A DNA stretch of 64,000 nt from Oceanidesulfovibrio marinus (GTDB lineage: Bacteria; Desulfobacterota; Desulfovibrionia; Desulfovibrionales; Desulfovibrionaceae), in assembly GCF_013085545.1 (NCBI RefSeq), contig NZ_CP039543.1, positions 1 through 64,000 of the forward strand. The letters are read 5' to 3'. Both the position numbers and the translations under genes were made by a program. The notes beneath the pieces are model-generated. The model saw only the letters and a program-made list of their open reading frames with translations, made no database searches and was not told where the DNA came from. Below, piece after piece: positions 16,743-28,802 of this stretch (its first letter is position 1; every line of letters begins with the position of its first letter).

Positions 16743-16852
16743 GCTTCCATAATTATGGAGAAAGCATGGCGGATGTCAAAGGCTGGTGCAAAAAACTCGT
16801 GAAGAACGCCGCCTTCGCAGGGCAGAGCGCGGAAGAGCGTCCGGTTGCCGGC

Positions 16853-17707
<855 letters not shown>

Positions 17708-17782
17708 GAGAATCTCGTGTGCTGCTGGTTTGAGCGTTGGTTGGATTGTAGCGGTTCCGGCCCAGGGCCTGCAAGGCAAAGG

Positions 17783-17812
17783 AACCGGACCGGCATGGGT
17801 ATGCCGGCCCGG
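17783..17812 (-). terminator. Hairpin between pstS and pstB
   Basis: A 7-bp stem CCGGCAT (17790-17796) / ATGCCGG (17801-17807) around GGGT, flanked by ACCGGA and CCCGGT that partly extend it. No T-run follows on the minus strand, so it may protect or attenuate the transcript and thereby favour pstS over pstB, rather than end transcription. Confidence 0.5.
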
Positions 17813-17835
17813 TCTGCGTCTAATAGAATGCGGAT

Positions 17836-18885
17836 TTATTTGAAAGCGGCCGCGGTCATGGGAGTCAGATCCTTGGCGGCAGCGGCGAACTCCTTGCGCT
17901 CCTGGTCAGGCATGGGGATCATGCCCTTCTCGGCAAGGTAGCCATCCGGGCCCCAGGCCTTGTCGCTGGTGAACTCGGCAACGTACTGCTCCATGCCGGG
18001 GATGGTGCCCACGTGGGCCTTCTTGATGTAGAAGAACAGGGGACGGGACACAGGGTAGGAACCGTCGGCGATGGCGTCGAAGGTGGGGGCAACGCCGTCG
18101 ATCTTGGAGCCCTGGATCTTGTCGATGTTCTGGTCGAGGTAGCTGAAGCCGAAGATGCCGAAGGCCTCGGGGTTGGCTTCCAGCTTCTGGACGATCAGGT
18201 TGTCGTTCTCACCGGCCTCGATGTAGGCGCCGTCTTCACGCACGGTCTGAGAAACGGCCTTGAACTCGTCCTTACCCATAGCCTTGATGAAGGGGAACTC
18301 CTTGGCGCCGTGCTCCATCACGAGCTCCACGAAAGCGTCGCGGGTACCGGAGGTGGGCGGCGGGCCGAGGACCTCGATCTTGGCGGCGGGCAGGGAGGAG
18401 TCGATTTCGTTCCAGTTCTTGTAGGGGTTGGCGACCAGCTTCTCGGAGCCGTCCGGAGCCGGGACCATCTTGGCCAGGGCCAGGAAGAGCTGCTTGCGGC
18501 TGAAGTTGGCCTGCTTGGCGGACTTGGAGTTGGCGAAGGTGATGCCGTCGTAGCCGATCTTCACTTCGACGATGTCCTTGACGCCGTTGGTCTGGCATTT
18601 CTCGAACTCGGACTTCTTGATGCGGCGGGAAGCGTTGGTGATGTCGGGGTTCTCGACGCCAACGCCGGCGCAGAAGAGCTTCAGGCCGCCGCCGGAACCG
18701 GTGGACTCGATCTTCGGAGTGGGGAACTTGGTGGTCTTGCCGAACTGCTCGGCCACGACCGTGGCAAAGGGATACACCGTGGAAGAGCCCACAATGGAGA
18801 TGTAATCCCGGGCCTGGGCATTGGCGGTCCCGGAGAAGCTCACGAGAACCGCCAGCGCGGCGAGTACGAGAAGAACGTTACGCAT
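17836..18885 (-). CDS. pstS: Phosphate-binding protein PstS
   Basis: 349 residues with a signal peptide ([17 protein letters not shown], cleavage near ANAQA). This periplasmic receptor delivers phosphate to PstCA. Phosphate-contact segments are [22 protein letters not shown] and PTSGTRDAF. No lipobox Cys, so it is a soluble periplasmic form. It sits third in the cluster, after pstC and pstA, whereas pstS is more often first. The 87-bp gap after pstA could hold its own promoter; I see no clear Pho box there. Confidence 0.96.
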   Translation of the reverse strand: MRNVLLVLAALAVLVSFSGTANAQARDYISIVGSSTVYPFATVVAEQFGKTTKFPTPKIESTGSGGGLKLFCAGVGVENPDITNASRRIKKSEFEKCQTNGVKDIVEVKIGYDGITFANSKSAKQANFSRKQLFLALAKMVPAPDGSEKLVANPYKNWNEIDSSLPAAKIEVLGPPPTSGTRDAFVELVMEHGAKEFPFIKAMGKDEFKAVSQTVREDGAYIEAGENDNLIVQKLEANPEAFGIFGFSYLDQNIDKIQGSKIDGVAPTFDAIADGSYPVSRPLFFYIKKAHVGTIPGMEQYVAEFTSDKAWGPDGYLAEKGMIPMPDQERKEFAAAAKDLTPMTAAAFK

Positions 18886-18972
18886 GGTTTGCCTCCAAAA
18901 TAGTTGACTGGGTTGTGTATCAGGAACACGCGCGGTGCGTGTTGACCTCGTTGGATGGGAAAAAAGAACCGT

Positions 18973-20292
18973 CTACCATTGCCGTTCAAAACGTTTGCGC
19001 AAGAGGATGGCCACGGCGTTCATGGCGATGAGGAACGCCAGCAGCACCATGATCGCGGCGGAGGTGCGCTCCAGGAACGCGCGCTCCGGGCTGTCCGACC
19101 AGAGGTAGATCTGCACGGGCAGCACCGTGGACGGGTCGGTAAAGCCGCCCGGGATGTCCACGATGAACGCGACCATGCCGATCATCAGCAGCGGGGCCGT
19201 CTCGCCCAGGGCCTGGGCCATGCCGATGATGGTTCCGGTAAGGATGCCGGGCAGGGCCAGGGGCAGCACGTGGTTGAGCACGGTCTGCATCTTGGAGGAA
19301 CCGATGCCCAGGGCGGCCTCGCGGATCGACGGCGGCACGGCCTTGATGGCTGCGCGGCTGGAGATGATAATGGTCGGCAGCGTCATCAGCGTGAGCACCA
19401 GGCCACCCACCAGCGGAGCCGAGCGCGGCAGACCGAAGAAGTTGAGGAACACGGCCAGGCCCAGCAGACCGAAGACGATGGAGGGCACGGCCGCGAGGTT
19501 GTTGATGTTGACCTCGATGAAGTCGGTCCATCTGTTGGTGGGCGCGAACTCTTCCAGATAGGTGGCCGCAGCCACGCCGATGGGGAAGGAGAGGAGCAGC
19601 GTGACCACCAGGGTGTAGAAGGAACCCACCGTGGCGCCCCAGATGCCGGCGAGCTCGGGCTCGCGGGAGTCGCCCGCCGTGAAAAGCGTGGTGTTGAAGC
19701 GCTTCTCGATGCGGTCCTCGGCGCGCAGCTTGTTGATCCACTCCACCTGATCCGGGTTCAGACGGCGCTGATCCGCAGGCACACTCTCGTCAAGGTGGCC
19801 TTTCATGTACATGTCCACATCGTCGTCGGCCGGAACCCACAAGGAGATGGTCTGGCCCACCAGGCCGGGGTCATCCAGCACCTTGTCGCGAAGCTGAAAG
19901 GCGGCGCCGCTGGAAACCAGGGAGTAGAGCTTGCGCAGCTCGCGGCGGCCGCTCACGTCCGGGAACATCTTCCTGAGCGAGCTCTTGACCACGCCCTGGT
20001 AGTTGGCGTGGGCCAGATCGTCGGCAGGGATGTCGTTGGCGTCCAGCGTGAGATCGAGCTTCATGTACGTCTGCTGGAAGGCCGAGTAGCCGTTCACGCC
20101 AATGGTCAACAGCAGCGTGGCCAGCAGCAGGATGCTCACCAGGACGGCGGCGATGCCGTACATCTTGAAGCGGAACTCGGCGGCGTGGCGCTTCCTGAGG
20201 ATGCGCTTGTGCTGTTCCGCAGGCAGCAGGCCGTGGAAGCTGTTGCCGTTGTTGTTCACGGGCGCTTCGTTATCCATAGTCTGCCTATTCAT
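18973..20292 (-). CDS. pstA: Phosphate ABC transporter permease PstA
   Basis: 439 residues, longer than the usual 290-300. A cytoplasmic N terminus, one membrane segment (about 45-70) and a periplasmic domain of about 150 residues precede the permease core (about 225-439). The core has six hydrophobic segments and the EAALGIGSSKMQTVLNHVLPLALPG coupling loop. The ATG overlaps the pstC stop by 8 bp; an alternative ATG at codon 6 (20277) would not overlap. It pairs with PstC to form the channel. Confidence 0.94.
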   Translation of the reverse strand: MNRQTMDNEAPVNNNGNSFHGLLPAEQHKRILRKRHAAEFRFKMYGIAAVLVSILLLATLLLTIGVNGYSAFQQTYMKLDLTLDANDIPADDLAHANYQGVVKSSLRKMFPDVSGRRELRKLYSLVSSGAAFQLRDKVLDDPGLVGQTISLWVPADDDVDMYMKGHLDESVPADQRRLNPDQVEWINKLRAEDRIEKRFNTTLFTAGDSREPELAGIWGATVGSFYTLVVTLLLSFPIGVAAATYLEEFAPTNRWTDFIEVNINNLAAVPSIVFGLLGLAVFLNFFGLPRSAPLVGGLVLTLMTLPTIIISSRAAIKAVPPSIREAALGIGSSKMQTVLNHVLPLALPGILTGTIIGMAQALGETAPLLMIGMVAFIVDIPGGFTDPSTVLPVQIYLWSDSPERAFLERTSAAIMVLLAFLIAMNAVAILLRKRFERQW

Positions 20293-21676
20293 ATTGTTCT
20301 CTATATTTGCGCACCACGTAGAGCGCGATGACGTTGAGGACCAGGGTGATGATGAAGAGCACGAGTCCGAGGGCGAAGGCCGCGAGGGTCTTGGGGCTGT
20401 CGAACTCCTGGTCGCCGATGAGCAGGGTGACGATCTGCACGGTGACGGTGGTGACGGCCTGGAACGGGTTGGCCGTGAGGTTCGCGGACAGGCCGGCGGC
20501 CATGACCACGATCATGGTCTCGCCGATGGCTCGGGACACGGCCAGCAGGATGCCGCCCACGATGCCGGGCAGGGCCGCGGGCAGCACCACTTTGCGCACG
20601 GTCTCGGACTTGGTCGCGCCCAGGCCGTAGGAGCCTTCGCGCAACGATTGCGGCACCGCGTTGATGGCGTCGTCCGAGAGGGAGGAGACGAACGGGATGA
20701 TCATGATGCCCATGACCGAGCCGGCGGCGATGGCGCTTTCCGAGGCGATGTCCATGCCCATGGCTTCGCCCAGGCCGCGGAACATGGGTGCGACGACCAG
20801 GGCGGCGAAGAAGCCGTAGACCACGGTGGGCACGCCGGCGAGGATCTCCATGACCGGCTTGACCACGGCGCGGACCTTCTTGTCGGAGTACTCCGAGAGG
20901 TAGATGGCGGACATCAACCCCACGGGCACGGCCACGAACATGGCGATGGCCGAGATGAGCATGGTGCCCGCGAACACCGGAATGGCTCCGAAGGCGCCGG
21001 AGGAGCCCACCTGGTCGGCGCGGATGGCCATCTGCGGGCTCCAGTCGAGGCCGAAGAGGAAGTCCGTGAGCGGTACCTTGTGGAAGAAGCGGATAGCCTC
21101 GAACAGCACCGAGAGCACGATGCCGATGGTGGTGAAAATGGCCAGGGTGGAGCAGATGATGAGCACGATCTTGAGGACATGCTCCACATCGTTGCGGGCG
21201 CGGTACTCGGGCACGATCTTGCGGTAGCCGATGAACAGCCCGCCGGCGGCCACGCAGAGCACGGCCACGGCCATGGCGATGTTGCCCAGGCTCTGCAGAT
21301 TCTTGTAGTGCTCGGCCGCAGCCACGATGTCCGGGTGCTTGTCCGCGCCCATGAAGGAGCCGGAAACCACGTTGTGGATATCGTTGATGATCAGCTCAAG
21401 CCGCGAGGAAGGGAGGCTCTGCAGCGAGGCGGGCAGGTCGCGGACAACGATGCTCGTGATGATGGTGTCGTTGAACAGGCCCCAGGCGGCGAAGATGATG
21501 AACGCCGGGATGAAGCACCACAGCGCCAGCAGCCATCCATAGTACGTGGGCCGCGAGTGGAGCTCCTGAGCGCGCTTGGTCCCCCCCACAATGGCCAGCG
21601 AATGCTTGCGGCCAAAGAAGAAGGAGATGCCCGACAGGATGAAAATGGCGAGAAGGATGTTCGGCAAAGATATCAT
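20285..21676 (-). CDS. pstC: Phosphate ABC transporter permease PstC
   Basis: 463 residues, also longer than usual. Hydrophobic segments near 5-20 and 45-65 and a loop precede the core (about 250-463). The core has a clear ABC permease coupling motif (REGSYGLGATKSETVRKVVLPAALPG). It is the first gene of the pst cluster and probably carries the main promoter, though no recognisable Pho box lies in the 250 bp upstream. The long forms of PstC and PstA together suggest a system distinct from the compact enteric type. Confidence 0.94.
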   Translation of the reverse strand: MISLPNILLAIFILSGISFFFGRKHSLAIVGGTKRAQELHSRPTYYGWLLALWCFIPAFIIFAAWGLFNDTIITSIVVRDLPASLQSLPSSRLELIINDIHNVVSGSFMGADKHPDIVAAAEHYKNLQSLGNIAMAVAVLCVAAGGLFIGYRKIVPEYRARNDVEHVLKIVLIICSTLAIFTTIGIVLSVLFEAIRFFHKVPLTDFLFGLDWSPQMAIRADQVGSSGAFGAIPVFAGTMLISAIAMFVAVPVGLMSAIYLSEYSDKKVRAVVKPVMEILAGVPTVVYGFFAALVVAPMFRGLGEAMGMDIASESAIAAGSVMGIMIIPFVSSLSDDAINAVPQSLREGSYGLGATKSETVRKVVLPAALPGIVGGILLAVSRAIGETMIVVMAAGLSANLTANPFQAVTTVTVQIVTLLIGDQEFDSPKTLAAFALGLVLFIITLVLNVIALYVVRKYREQYE

Positions 21677-22309
21677 TGGTTGTCCAGAGTCACGTGTTCT
21701 TGTGGGGACTGTCGGCCGCGGCCTGGAACCCGGCGTACGCGCCGCCCGATGCGTGCGTTTTCGCAGGGCGCGGCCAGCGCCGCTTCCGAATTCCCACCTT
21801 TACGATCCAGCAAGAACTAGCATGCTGCATGTGACGGAATAGCGTCGTTCTGCAGAGGAAGCGGTGTCCTGCGCGGACCGGCGCGGTTTCGGCCGGTGTG
21901 GAGGACGTTGATTCAGCAGCCGCAAGCTTTCCCGTGAACACAGGCAGCGGAAACTACACACGCCGTATGGGGAACTCGTGGCGAGAATGTTACAATTGCA
22001 TGTCAGCGGTTGATTTGATCCACGAACGTCCTGGTATGGCGGATAGTTGTGCGCAAGAGAGGGGATTGTCCGGGGAGAATGAAATTTCCGTACGAAAGTT
22101 TCATTTTCCTTTGAACGCAGGATGAGGCAAGAGGGGAATCTTGGGGAAGAGAAGGTCCGAACAGTCCCCAACGCCTTCCCCACTTGGGTTTGGAAGGCGA
22201 ATAGTGTGGCGTGGACCTTGCCAAGGAGCATTGCGGCTGTTATTTAGACGATGGATCTACTCTATGATGCGAACCACACCCAAATTTCCATACGATCGGA
22301 GGAATACCA
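21677..22309. other. Divergent intergenic region between pstC and the BI-1 gene
   Basis: 633 bp without a supportable gene. It must hold the pst promoter (minus strand) and that of the Bax-inhibitor gene (plus strand). A 7-bp inverted repeat AATGAAA/TTTCATT (22078-22084, 22099-22105) surrounds TTTCCGTACGAAA, an AT-rich symmetric site. CGGAGGA precedes the next ATG. Confidence 0.5.
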
Positions 22310-23029
22310 ATGCCTTATAACGACTCTGTCGCATCACGCGTCGGTGCGCGCGCTGAGGTCGTCAATGCGTTCATGCGCGGCGTGTACTTCTGGATGTCCC
22401 TGGGGCTGCTCGTTACCGGCGGCGTGGCCTGGTACGTGGCCCATTCCGAGGCCGTGCTGAGCCTTTTCGTCACCCCGCAGGGCGGCATCTCCGGCCTGTT
22501 CATCGGTCTGATCATCGCCGAGTTCCTGCTGGTCATCGCGCTGTCCGCGGCCATTTCGCGCATCTCCGCCACGGCGGCCACGGCCATGTTCATGGTCTAC
22601 TCGGCGCTCAACGGCGTAACGATCTCGTTCATCTTCCTGATCTACACCCAGGCCTCCATCGTCTCCACGTTCCTCATCTGCGCGGCCATGTTCGGGGCCA
22701 TGAGCCTGTACGGCCTGATGACCAAGAAGGACCTCACGAGCATGGGCAGCTTCATGTTCATGGGGCTCATCGGCATCATCATTGCCATGGTGGTTAACAT
22801 CTTCCTGCAGAGCACCGTGCTGGACATGGTCGTCAGCGTCATCGGCGTCATCGTCTTCACCGGCCTTACGGCCTACGACACGCAGCAGCTTCGCGTGATG
22901 GGCGAGACGGTGCCCGAAGGCGACGCCACGGCCGTCCGCCGCGGCACCATCATCGGCGCACTCAGGTTGTATCTGGACTTCATCAACCTGTTCCTGATGC
23001 TGCTCCGACTGTTCGGCGATCGCAGATAA
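22310..23029 (+). CDS. Bax inhibitor-1 / YccA family membrane protein
   Basis: 239 residues with seven hydrophobic segments, the number typical of BI-1 proteins. The family pattern is visible: N-terminal FMRGVYFWMSLGLLVTGGVAW, a middle ALNGVTISFIFLIYT, and the C-terminal GLTAYDTQQLR and LYLDFINLFLMLLRLFG signatures. Bacterial members include pH-sensitive Ca2+ leak channels and YccA, which modulates FtsH. The physiological role here is unknown. A ribosome site (CGGAGGA) precedes the ATG by 7 nt and a strong terminator follows. Confidence 0.9.
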   Translation: MPYNDSVASRVGARAEVVNAFMRGVYFWMSLGLLVTGGVAWYVAHSEAVLSLFVTPQGGISGLFIGLIIAEFLLVIALSAAISRISATAATAMFMVYSALNGVTISFIFLIYTQASIVSTFLICAAMFGAMSLYGLMTKKDLTSMGSFMFMGLIGIIIAMVVNIFLQSTVLDMVVSVIGVIVFTGLTAYDTQQLRVMGETVPEGDATAVRRGTIIGALRLYLDFINLFLMLLRLFGDRR

Positions 23030-23044
23030 CATCGACACACGAAG

Positions 23045-23068
23045 AGGGGGCCGGCGGCCCCCTTTTTT
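23045..23068 (+). terminator. Rho-independent terminator after the BI-1 gene
   Basis: 7-bp stem GGGGGCC/GGCCCCC with a GGC loop (23046-23062) followed by six T. Confidence 0.93.
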
Positions 23069-23140
23069 CTTTCTGCGGTGCGGGATTCCCCGGGCCGTCC
23101 TTCTCATTCCGGCGCGCAGGGCGCGCCACCCAGTGAACAC

Positions 23141-25309
<2,169 letters not shown>

Positions 25310-25428
25310 TCCCGCGTGGTTCGCATCGTCTTGGCATTCTCGTACGTTTGGGATAGGAAAAGCCGGCTGCGTCGGTTGTTTTTTGCAAGTGATCAGAAAT
25401 TCACCTCTCCTTTAAAGGCACAGCCCCT

Positions 25429-26676
25429 GTGAGTCTTCCTAACACTGCATTTATCGCTCTGTGGCTTCCCAAGCCGTCGGAGACCTTTGTATTCCGCGAA
25501 GCCGTCTATCTGGGCACCATGGGATTGCCCCTTGTTGTCTGGTCGCATTACGGGCCGTATCCCAAGGATCTCTCGCCGGAGATGCAGGCCTACGACAAGG
25601 CAACGCACCACGGCGTGCGCCATCTGAAGCACCTGTTCCGCGACCACGCCTTCTGGCGCAAGCGCCGGCCCAAGACATACTGGCGGCTGATGCGCCAGGT
25701 CCTGGGCCAGTGGTATGGCACGATGGAACGCCAGGGCGAGAACTGGTGGGGCCTGCACATGGGCTTCACCTTCGGCCGCTACGCCCTGGAGCAGGGCATC
25801 GAGCACATCCACTCCTGCTGGGCCGGGGGCGCGGCCACATCGGCCATGGTCGCCAGCGAGTTGACAGGCGTCCCCTTCAGTTTTGCTGCGCGCGCCGGCG
25901 ACATCCACCCGCCCGAGCCGGCTCTGGCCAAAAAGCTCGAAAAAGCCAGCTTCGTGCGCGTGAACAATGCCTTCAACATCTCCTACATCCAGAGCTTTGC
26001 CGACACGCTGGACGATTCCGAGCGCCACAAGGCCAAGGTCCAGCTCGCCTACAACGCCCTGACCTTGGGCCACGGCAGCGAGGCGCCCGTGGTCATGCAG
26101 CCGCCGTACAACCTCCTCGCCGTGGGCCGGTTCGTGGCCACCAAGGGCTACGACTACCTGCTCAAGGCGTGCAAGCTGCTCAAGGACCGCGGCATCGACG
26201 TCCACCTGACCCTGGCCGGCGACGGCCGCGAAGGCCCGGGCCTCAAGAAGCTGGCCGGCGAGCTGGGCCTCGCCGACACGGTCTCCTTCCCTGGCTTCGT
26301 CACCCACGAGCGTATTGCCGAGCTCATGAGCACTGCCGATGTCTTTGTCATGCCTTCCATGGTGAACAAAACCGGCGGCCGCGACGGCATCCCCAACGTG
26401 ATTATGGAAGCCATGTCGTACACTGTGCCCGTCGTGGCCACGGACGTGGCCGGCATCAAGGAAGTGGTCCGCGACGGCGAGACCGGACGGCTCATACAAG
26501 AAAAGAACGAAACCCAGCTGGCCGACGCCATCGCCGACACCATCTCCGACCGCGACCGCGCCAGACAATGGGCCGTCAACGGCCGCGACCTCGTCTACGA
26601 GCTCTTCGACCAGGAACGCAACTGCCAGCACCTCATCGACCTCTTTGCCGCGCACAGCGGCGCCGCTACTGTCTGA
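25429..26676 (+). CDS. Glycosyltransferase, GT4 family
   Basis: 415 residues from a GTG at 25429, with AAAGG 9 nt upstream. It has two Rossmann-like halves. The C-terminal GT-B half shows LLAVGRFVATKGYDYLLKA, LTLAGDGREGPGLK and the GIPNVIMEAMSYTVPVVATDVAGI segment, including the E-x7-E-like donor site. The N terminus carries LPKPSETFVFRE, seen in exopolysaccharide GT4 enzymes of the WcaL/AmsK kind. Donor and acceptor are unknown. No other polysaccharide genes are adjacent; rfbB/rfbD, about 3-5 kb away, provide a dTDP-sugar route. Confidence 0.88.
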   Translation: MSLPNTAFIALWLPKPSETFVFREAVYLGTMGLPLVVWSHYGPYPKDLSPEMQAYDKATHHGVRHLKHLFRDHAFWRKRRPKTYWRLMRQVLGQWYGTMERQGENWWGLHMGFTFGRYALEQGIEHIHSCWAGGAATSAMVASELTGVPFSFAARAGDIHPPEPALAKKLEKASFVRVNNAFNISYIQSFADTLDDSERHKAKVQLAYNALTLGHGSEAPVVMQPPYNLLAVGRFVATKGYDYLLKACKLLKDRGIDVHLTLAGDGREGPGLKKLAGELGLADTVSFPGFVTHERIAELMSTADVFVMPSMVNKTGGRDGIPNVIMEAMSYTVPVVATDVAGIKEVVRDGETGRLIQEKNETQLADAIADTISDRDRARQWAVNGRDLVYELFDQERNCQHLIDLFAAHSGAATV

Positions 26677-26701
26677 ATACGATACGATAAAGAACTGTGA
26701 T

Positions 26702-26813
26702 CCGAGGCCCTGCCCTCGGGCACCCGCAAGGGGCCAATGGCCCCTTGACCCCGTTTTGGGGTCCAGGGGAATTTAATTCCCCTGGCAGGGGGCGTCGGGG
26801 GACAGCGTCCCCC
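26702..26813. repeat. Intergenic hairpin repeat, full unit (modules A + B)
   Basis: Four nested hairpins: CCGAGG/CCCTCGG (26702-26719); CAAGGGGCC/GGCCCCTTG; a 23-nt near-perfect palindrome centred on 26774 (CCAGGGG ... CCCCTGG, 26763-26785); and GGGGGAC-AGC-GTCCCCC (26797-26813). Part A recurs at 28381 and 29595; part B recurs, inverted, at 60957. Confidence 0.85.
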
Positions 26814-26844
26814 GGTCCGTCCCTGTGTCGCAGATTCCGCTCGA

Positions 26845-27876
26845 TCAAAGTTCCAGCTTCTGGAACCGCACGGGCCGAGGGCGGCCCTTGCGGTCCTGGA
26901 GGCGTTCCAGCTCATGCGCCAGCATTGCGGGCGTCTCGGTGGTGGGCGGGAAGCAGAAGCGCTTGGGCAGTTGGGTGTAGATCGAGCGCGGCGGCGCGAA
27001 GTCGTCTGTCATGTTTTTCAGGAGATTGCCGCCTTCGAAGGTGTGGTAGTAGATCGTCCCGATACCCAGATCGTTTTTGAGGACCTGGAGAGCCGCGGCG
27101 AGCATGGCCTCCTGCCAGATGGGCGCGTAGCGCTCCAGTACGGCGTGGGCATAGCGGACCAAACACCTGTGCTCTTTTGGGGAGACACCACGCGGTCCTT
27201 TGTCCTCATCGTAGAGGTACAGGTACCACTCGGCTTCACGCAGCCAATCGTTCTGGACCTCCTCGATGAGGGCTTCGCCCCCATCTTCAGCAATATCGAC
27301 CCGCGACCACGCCATAGTGCATTGCCCATTTGTATGCGGGTGGTCTTCATAGCAGAAGTAGCGATGCAGTTGGTTGGGAACACCCCCGAACATCATATTG
27401 TTGTGCGTGTTGCTGAAGTTCAGCATGACCACGAGGTTCATACCGGGTCGCGAGGTCTGGCACCAGGAATGCCGCTCATTGGTTTCGCTGCCCCAGTCGT
27501 CGATGGCGATGTGGAAGCACTCGGGCACGGCCGGCCAGATGCTGACCAGATCGTCCCCGGTTATGCAGGCACCTCCGCGGCGGGCGAGCAGCTCCTTGAG
27601 CACGGGCCTGCCCAGCAGCTTGGCAAAGGGGCTCTCTTTGATCTCCCGAACTGATTTGCCCTCGCCCACAAAGTGGCGCAGCAGCATGAGGGCGTATCTG
27701 TCCTTGAAGTAGTAGAAGCGCCTGTCGGATCGACTCTCCAGGACGTGCTGTTTCACCTGCAGGTACTGATTATAGCTCATCCTGGACTTTTTGCTTGTAA
27801 CCCGGTTTCGCTTACGCCTGCGGACTTTACTCTGCTCAAAATACGGCTCCATGAGATAATCTTTTCCGGTATCCAT
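26845..27876 (-). CDS. Unrecognised cytoplasmic protein with an EEVQNDW motif
   Basis: 343 residues from the ATG at 27874-27876, chosen because GGAG sits 8 nt upstream; the frame continues upstream to a TTG. A basic N terminus (KVRRRKRNRVTSKKSRMS) may bind nucleic acid. The middle has HIAIDDWGSETNERHSW and ALIEEVQNDWLREAEWYLYL, then GIGTIYYHTFEGGNLLK. From memory, the EEVQNDW segment and following helices resemble a motif ([EQ]-[IL]-Q-S-D-W) in some phage polyvalent proteins, but I cannot name a function. No signal peptide or membrane segment. It is a lone gene between repeats, on the strand opposite its neighbours. Confidence 0.6.
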   Translation of the reverse strand: MDTGKDYLMEPYFEQSKVRRRKRNRVTSKKSRMSYNQYLQVKQHVLESRSDRRFYYFKDRYALMLLRHFVGEGKSVREIKESPFAKLLGRPVLKELLARRGGACITGDDLVSIWPAVPECFHIAIDDWGSETNERHSWCQTSRPGMNLVVMLNFSNTHNNMMFGGVPNQLHRYFCYEDHPHTNGQCTMAWSRVDIAEDGGEALIEEVQNDWLREAEWYLYLYDEDKGPRGVSPKEHRCLVRYAHAVLERYAPIWQEAMLAAALQVLKNDLGIGTIYYHTFEGGNLLKNMTDDFAPPRSIYTQLPKRFCFPPTTETPAMLAHELERLQDRKGRPRPVRFQKLEL

Positions 27877-28508
27877 TGCGTGCTCCATATGAAAAGTTGT
27901 TTGTTGCAAAATATTGTTGATAAAGTTGTGAGCATTGGGTGCTCCTAGCTAAAGTTTTGGAGTTGAATACGATGCAGGACAATAGACATGACGCTATCCT
28001 CACATTGGAGTACAATGAGTAACAACGCACCAATCCGCAGCAGCGGATGCACGCAATCAAACGGCTTTCGCTATGAAAGCCGCGCCAACGTATGGAGTAC
28101 GAAGAAGAGGCGGACTACACTGGGCGATGGAGCCCGGCGAGTCCAATCTGGGATAAAATAAAGAAGAACATGGCGCATAACCTCTGTTTGTATTTGGAAG
28201 TTAAGGCCATGCACCAACGGAAAGACTGCTGGTGTACGGCAGGGAAGGGCCATTTGCTGGGAGGAGAAGACGTACTCCCAGTCATACAAAAAGCGCCCCT
28301 CCTATATTGGGTAAAAAAGCGGATGTCAAGGGAGGGGAAAAGAAAATACGATTGGTCCATTGACGATGCCCCCAGACCCTCAGAATGGGGTCAAGGGGCC
28401 ACCGGCCCCTTGCGGGGAGCCCGAGGGGCAGTGCCTCTCGGAGCGGGTATCCATCCCATCCGATATGGGCTATGTCGTCGTAACGGTATCAACACAAAGG
28501 AGGAAAAA
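27877..28508. other. Intergenic region with no supportable gene
   Basis: 632 bp, AT-richer near 27880-28030. An open plus-strand frame (28092-28508) runs into the Dabb gene but is low-complexity and crosses a repeat (28381-28441), so it is not called. The ribosome site of the Dabb gene (AGGAGG) lies at the end. Confidence 0.6.
28381..28441. repeat. Intergenic hairpin repeat, module A
   Basis: Matches the 26702-26760 part in inverse orientation: GGGGTCAAGGGGCC...GGCCCCTTGCGGG followed by CCCGAGGGGCAGTGCCTCTCGG. It forms two hairpins just upstream of the Dabb gene. Confidence 0.75.
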
Positions 28509-28799
28509 ATGGTCACGCATATCGTAATGTGGAAGCTCAAGGAAGAGAACAAGGCTGAGAACGCCCGGGAAATGAAGAAACGGCTGGACGCGATCAATGA
28601 TCTCATCCCCGGCCTGAAGCGGCTGGAGGTTTCGACCAATATCCTGGTGTCCGACCCGGAAACGGACATCGCGCTGTTCTCCCAGTTTGACACCCTGGAA
28701 GACCTGAAAACATACGCCGAGCACCCCAGGCATCTGGAAGTGGTCGCCTTCATCAAATCTGTAGCAGCCGAGCGCCGTGTGGTTGATTATGAGCTATAA
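28509..28799 (+). CDS. Dabb (stress-responsive alpha/beta-barrel) domain protein
   Basis: 96 residues from the ATG at 28509, with AGGAGG 7 nt upstream. Features of the Dabb domain: the opening VTHIVMWKLKEE with the conserved His, a central LIPGLKRLEVSTNI, LFSQFDTLEDLKTY and YAEHPRHLEVVAFI. Dabb proteins are dimeric barrels linked to stress or small-molecule chemistry; activity here is unknown. The stop lies 3 bp from the GTG of a TauE/SafE exporter gene, so translation is probably coupled. Confidence 0.9.
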   Translation: MVTHIVMWKLKEENKAENAREMKKRLDAINDLIPGLKRLEVSTNILVSDPETDIALFSQFDTLEDLKTYAEHPRHLEVVAFIKSVAAERRVVDYEL

Positions 28800-28802
28800 C
28801 AG

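Noticed and set aside
21677-21930. Pho box upstream of pstC
   Set aside because: No pair of TGTCA-type half sites at the proper spacing was found on either strand.
28092-28508. Extension of the Dabb gene upstream as a 235-residue protein
   Set aside because: Dabb domain begins at the ATG 28509 with a strong ribosome site; the upstream part crosses a hairpin repeat.
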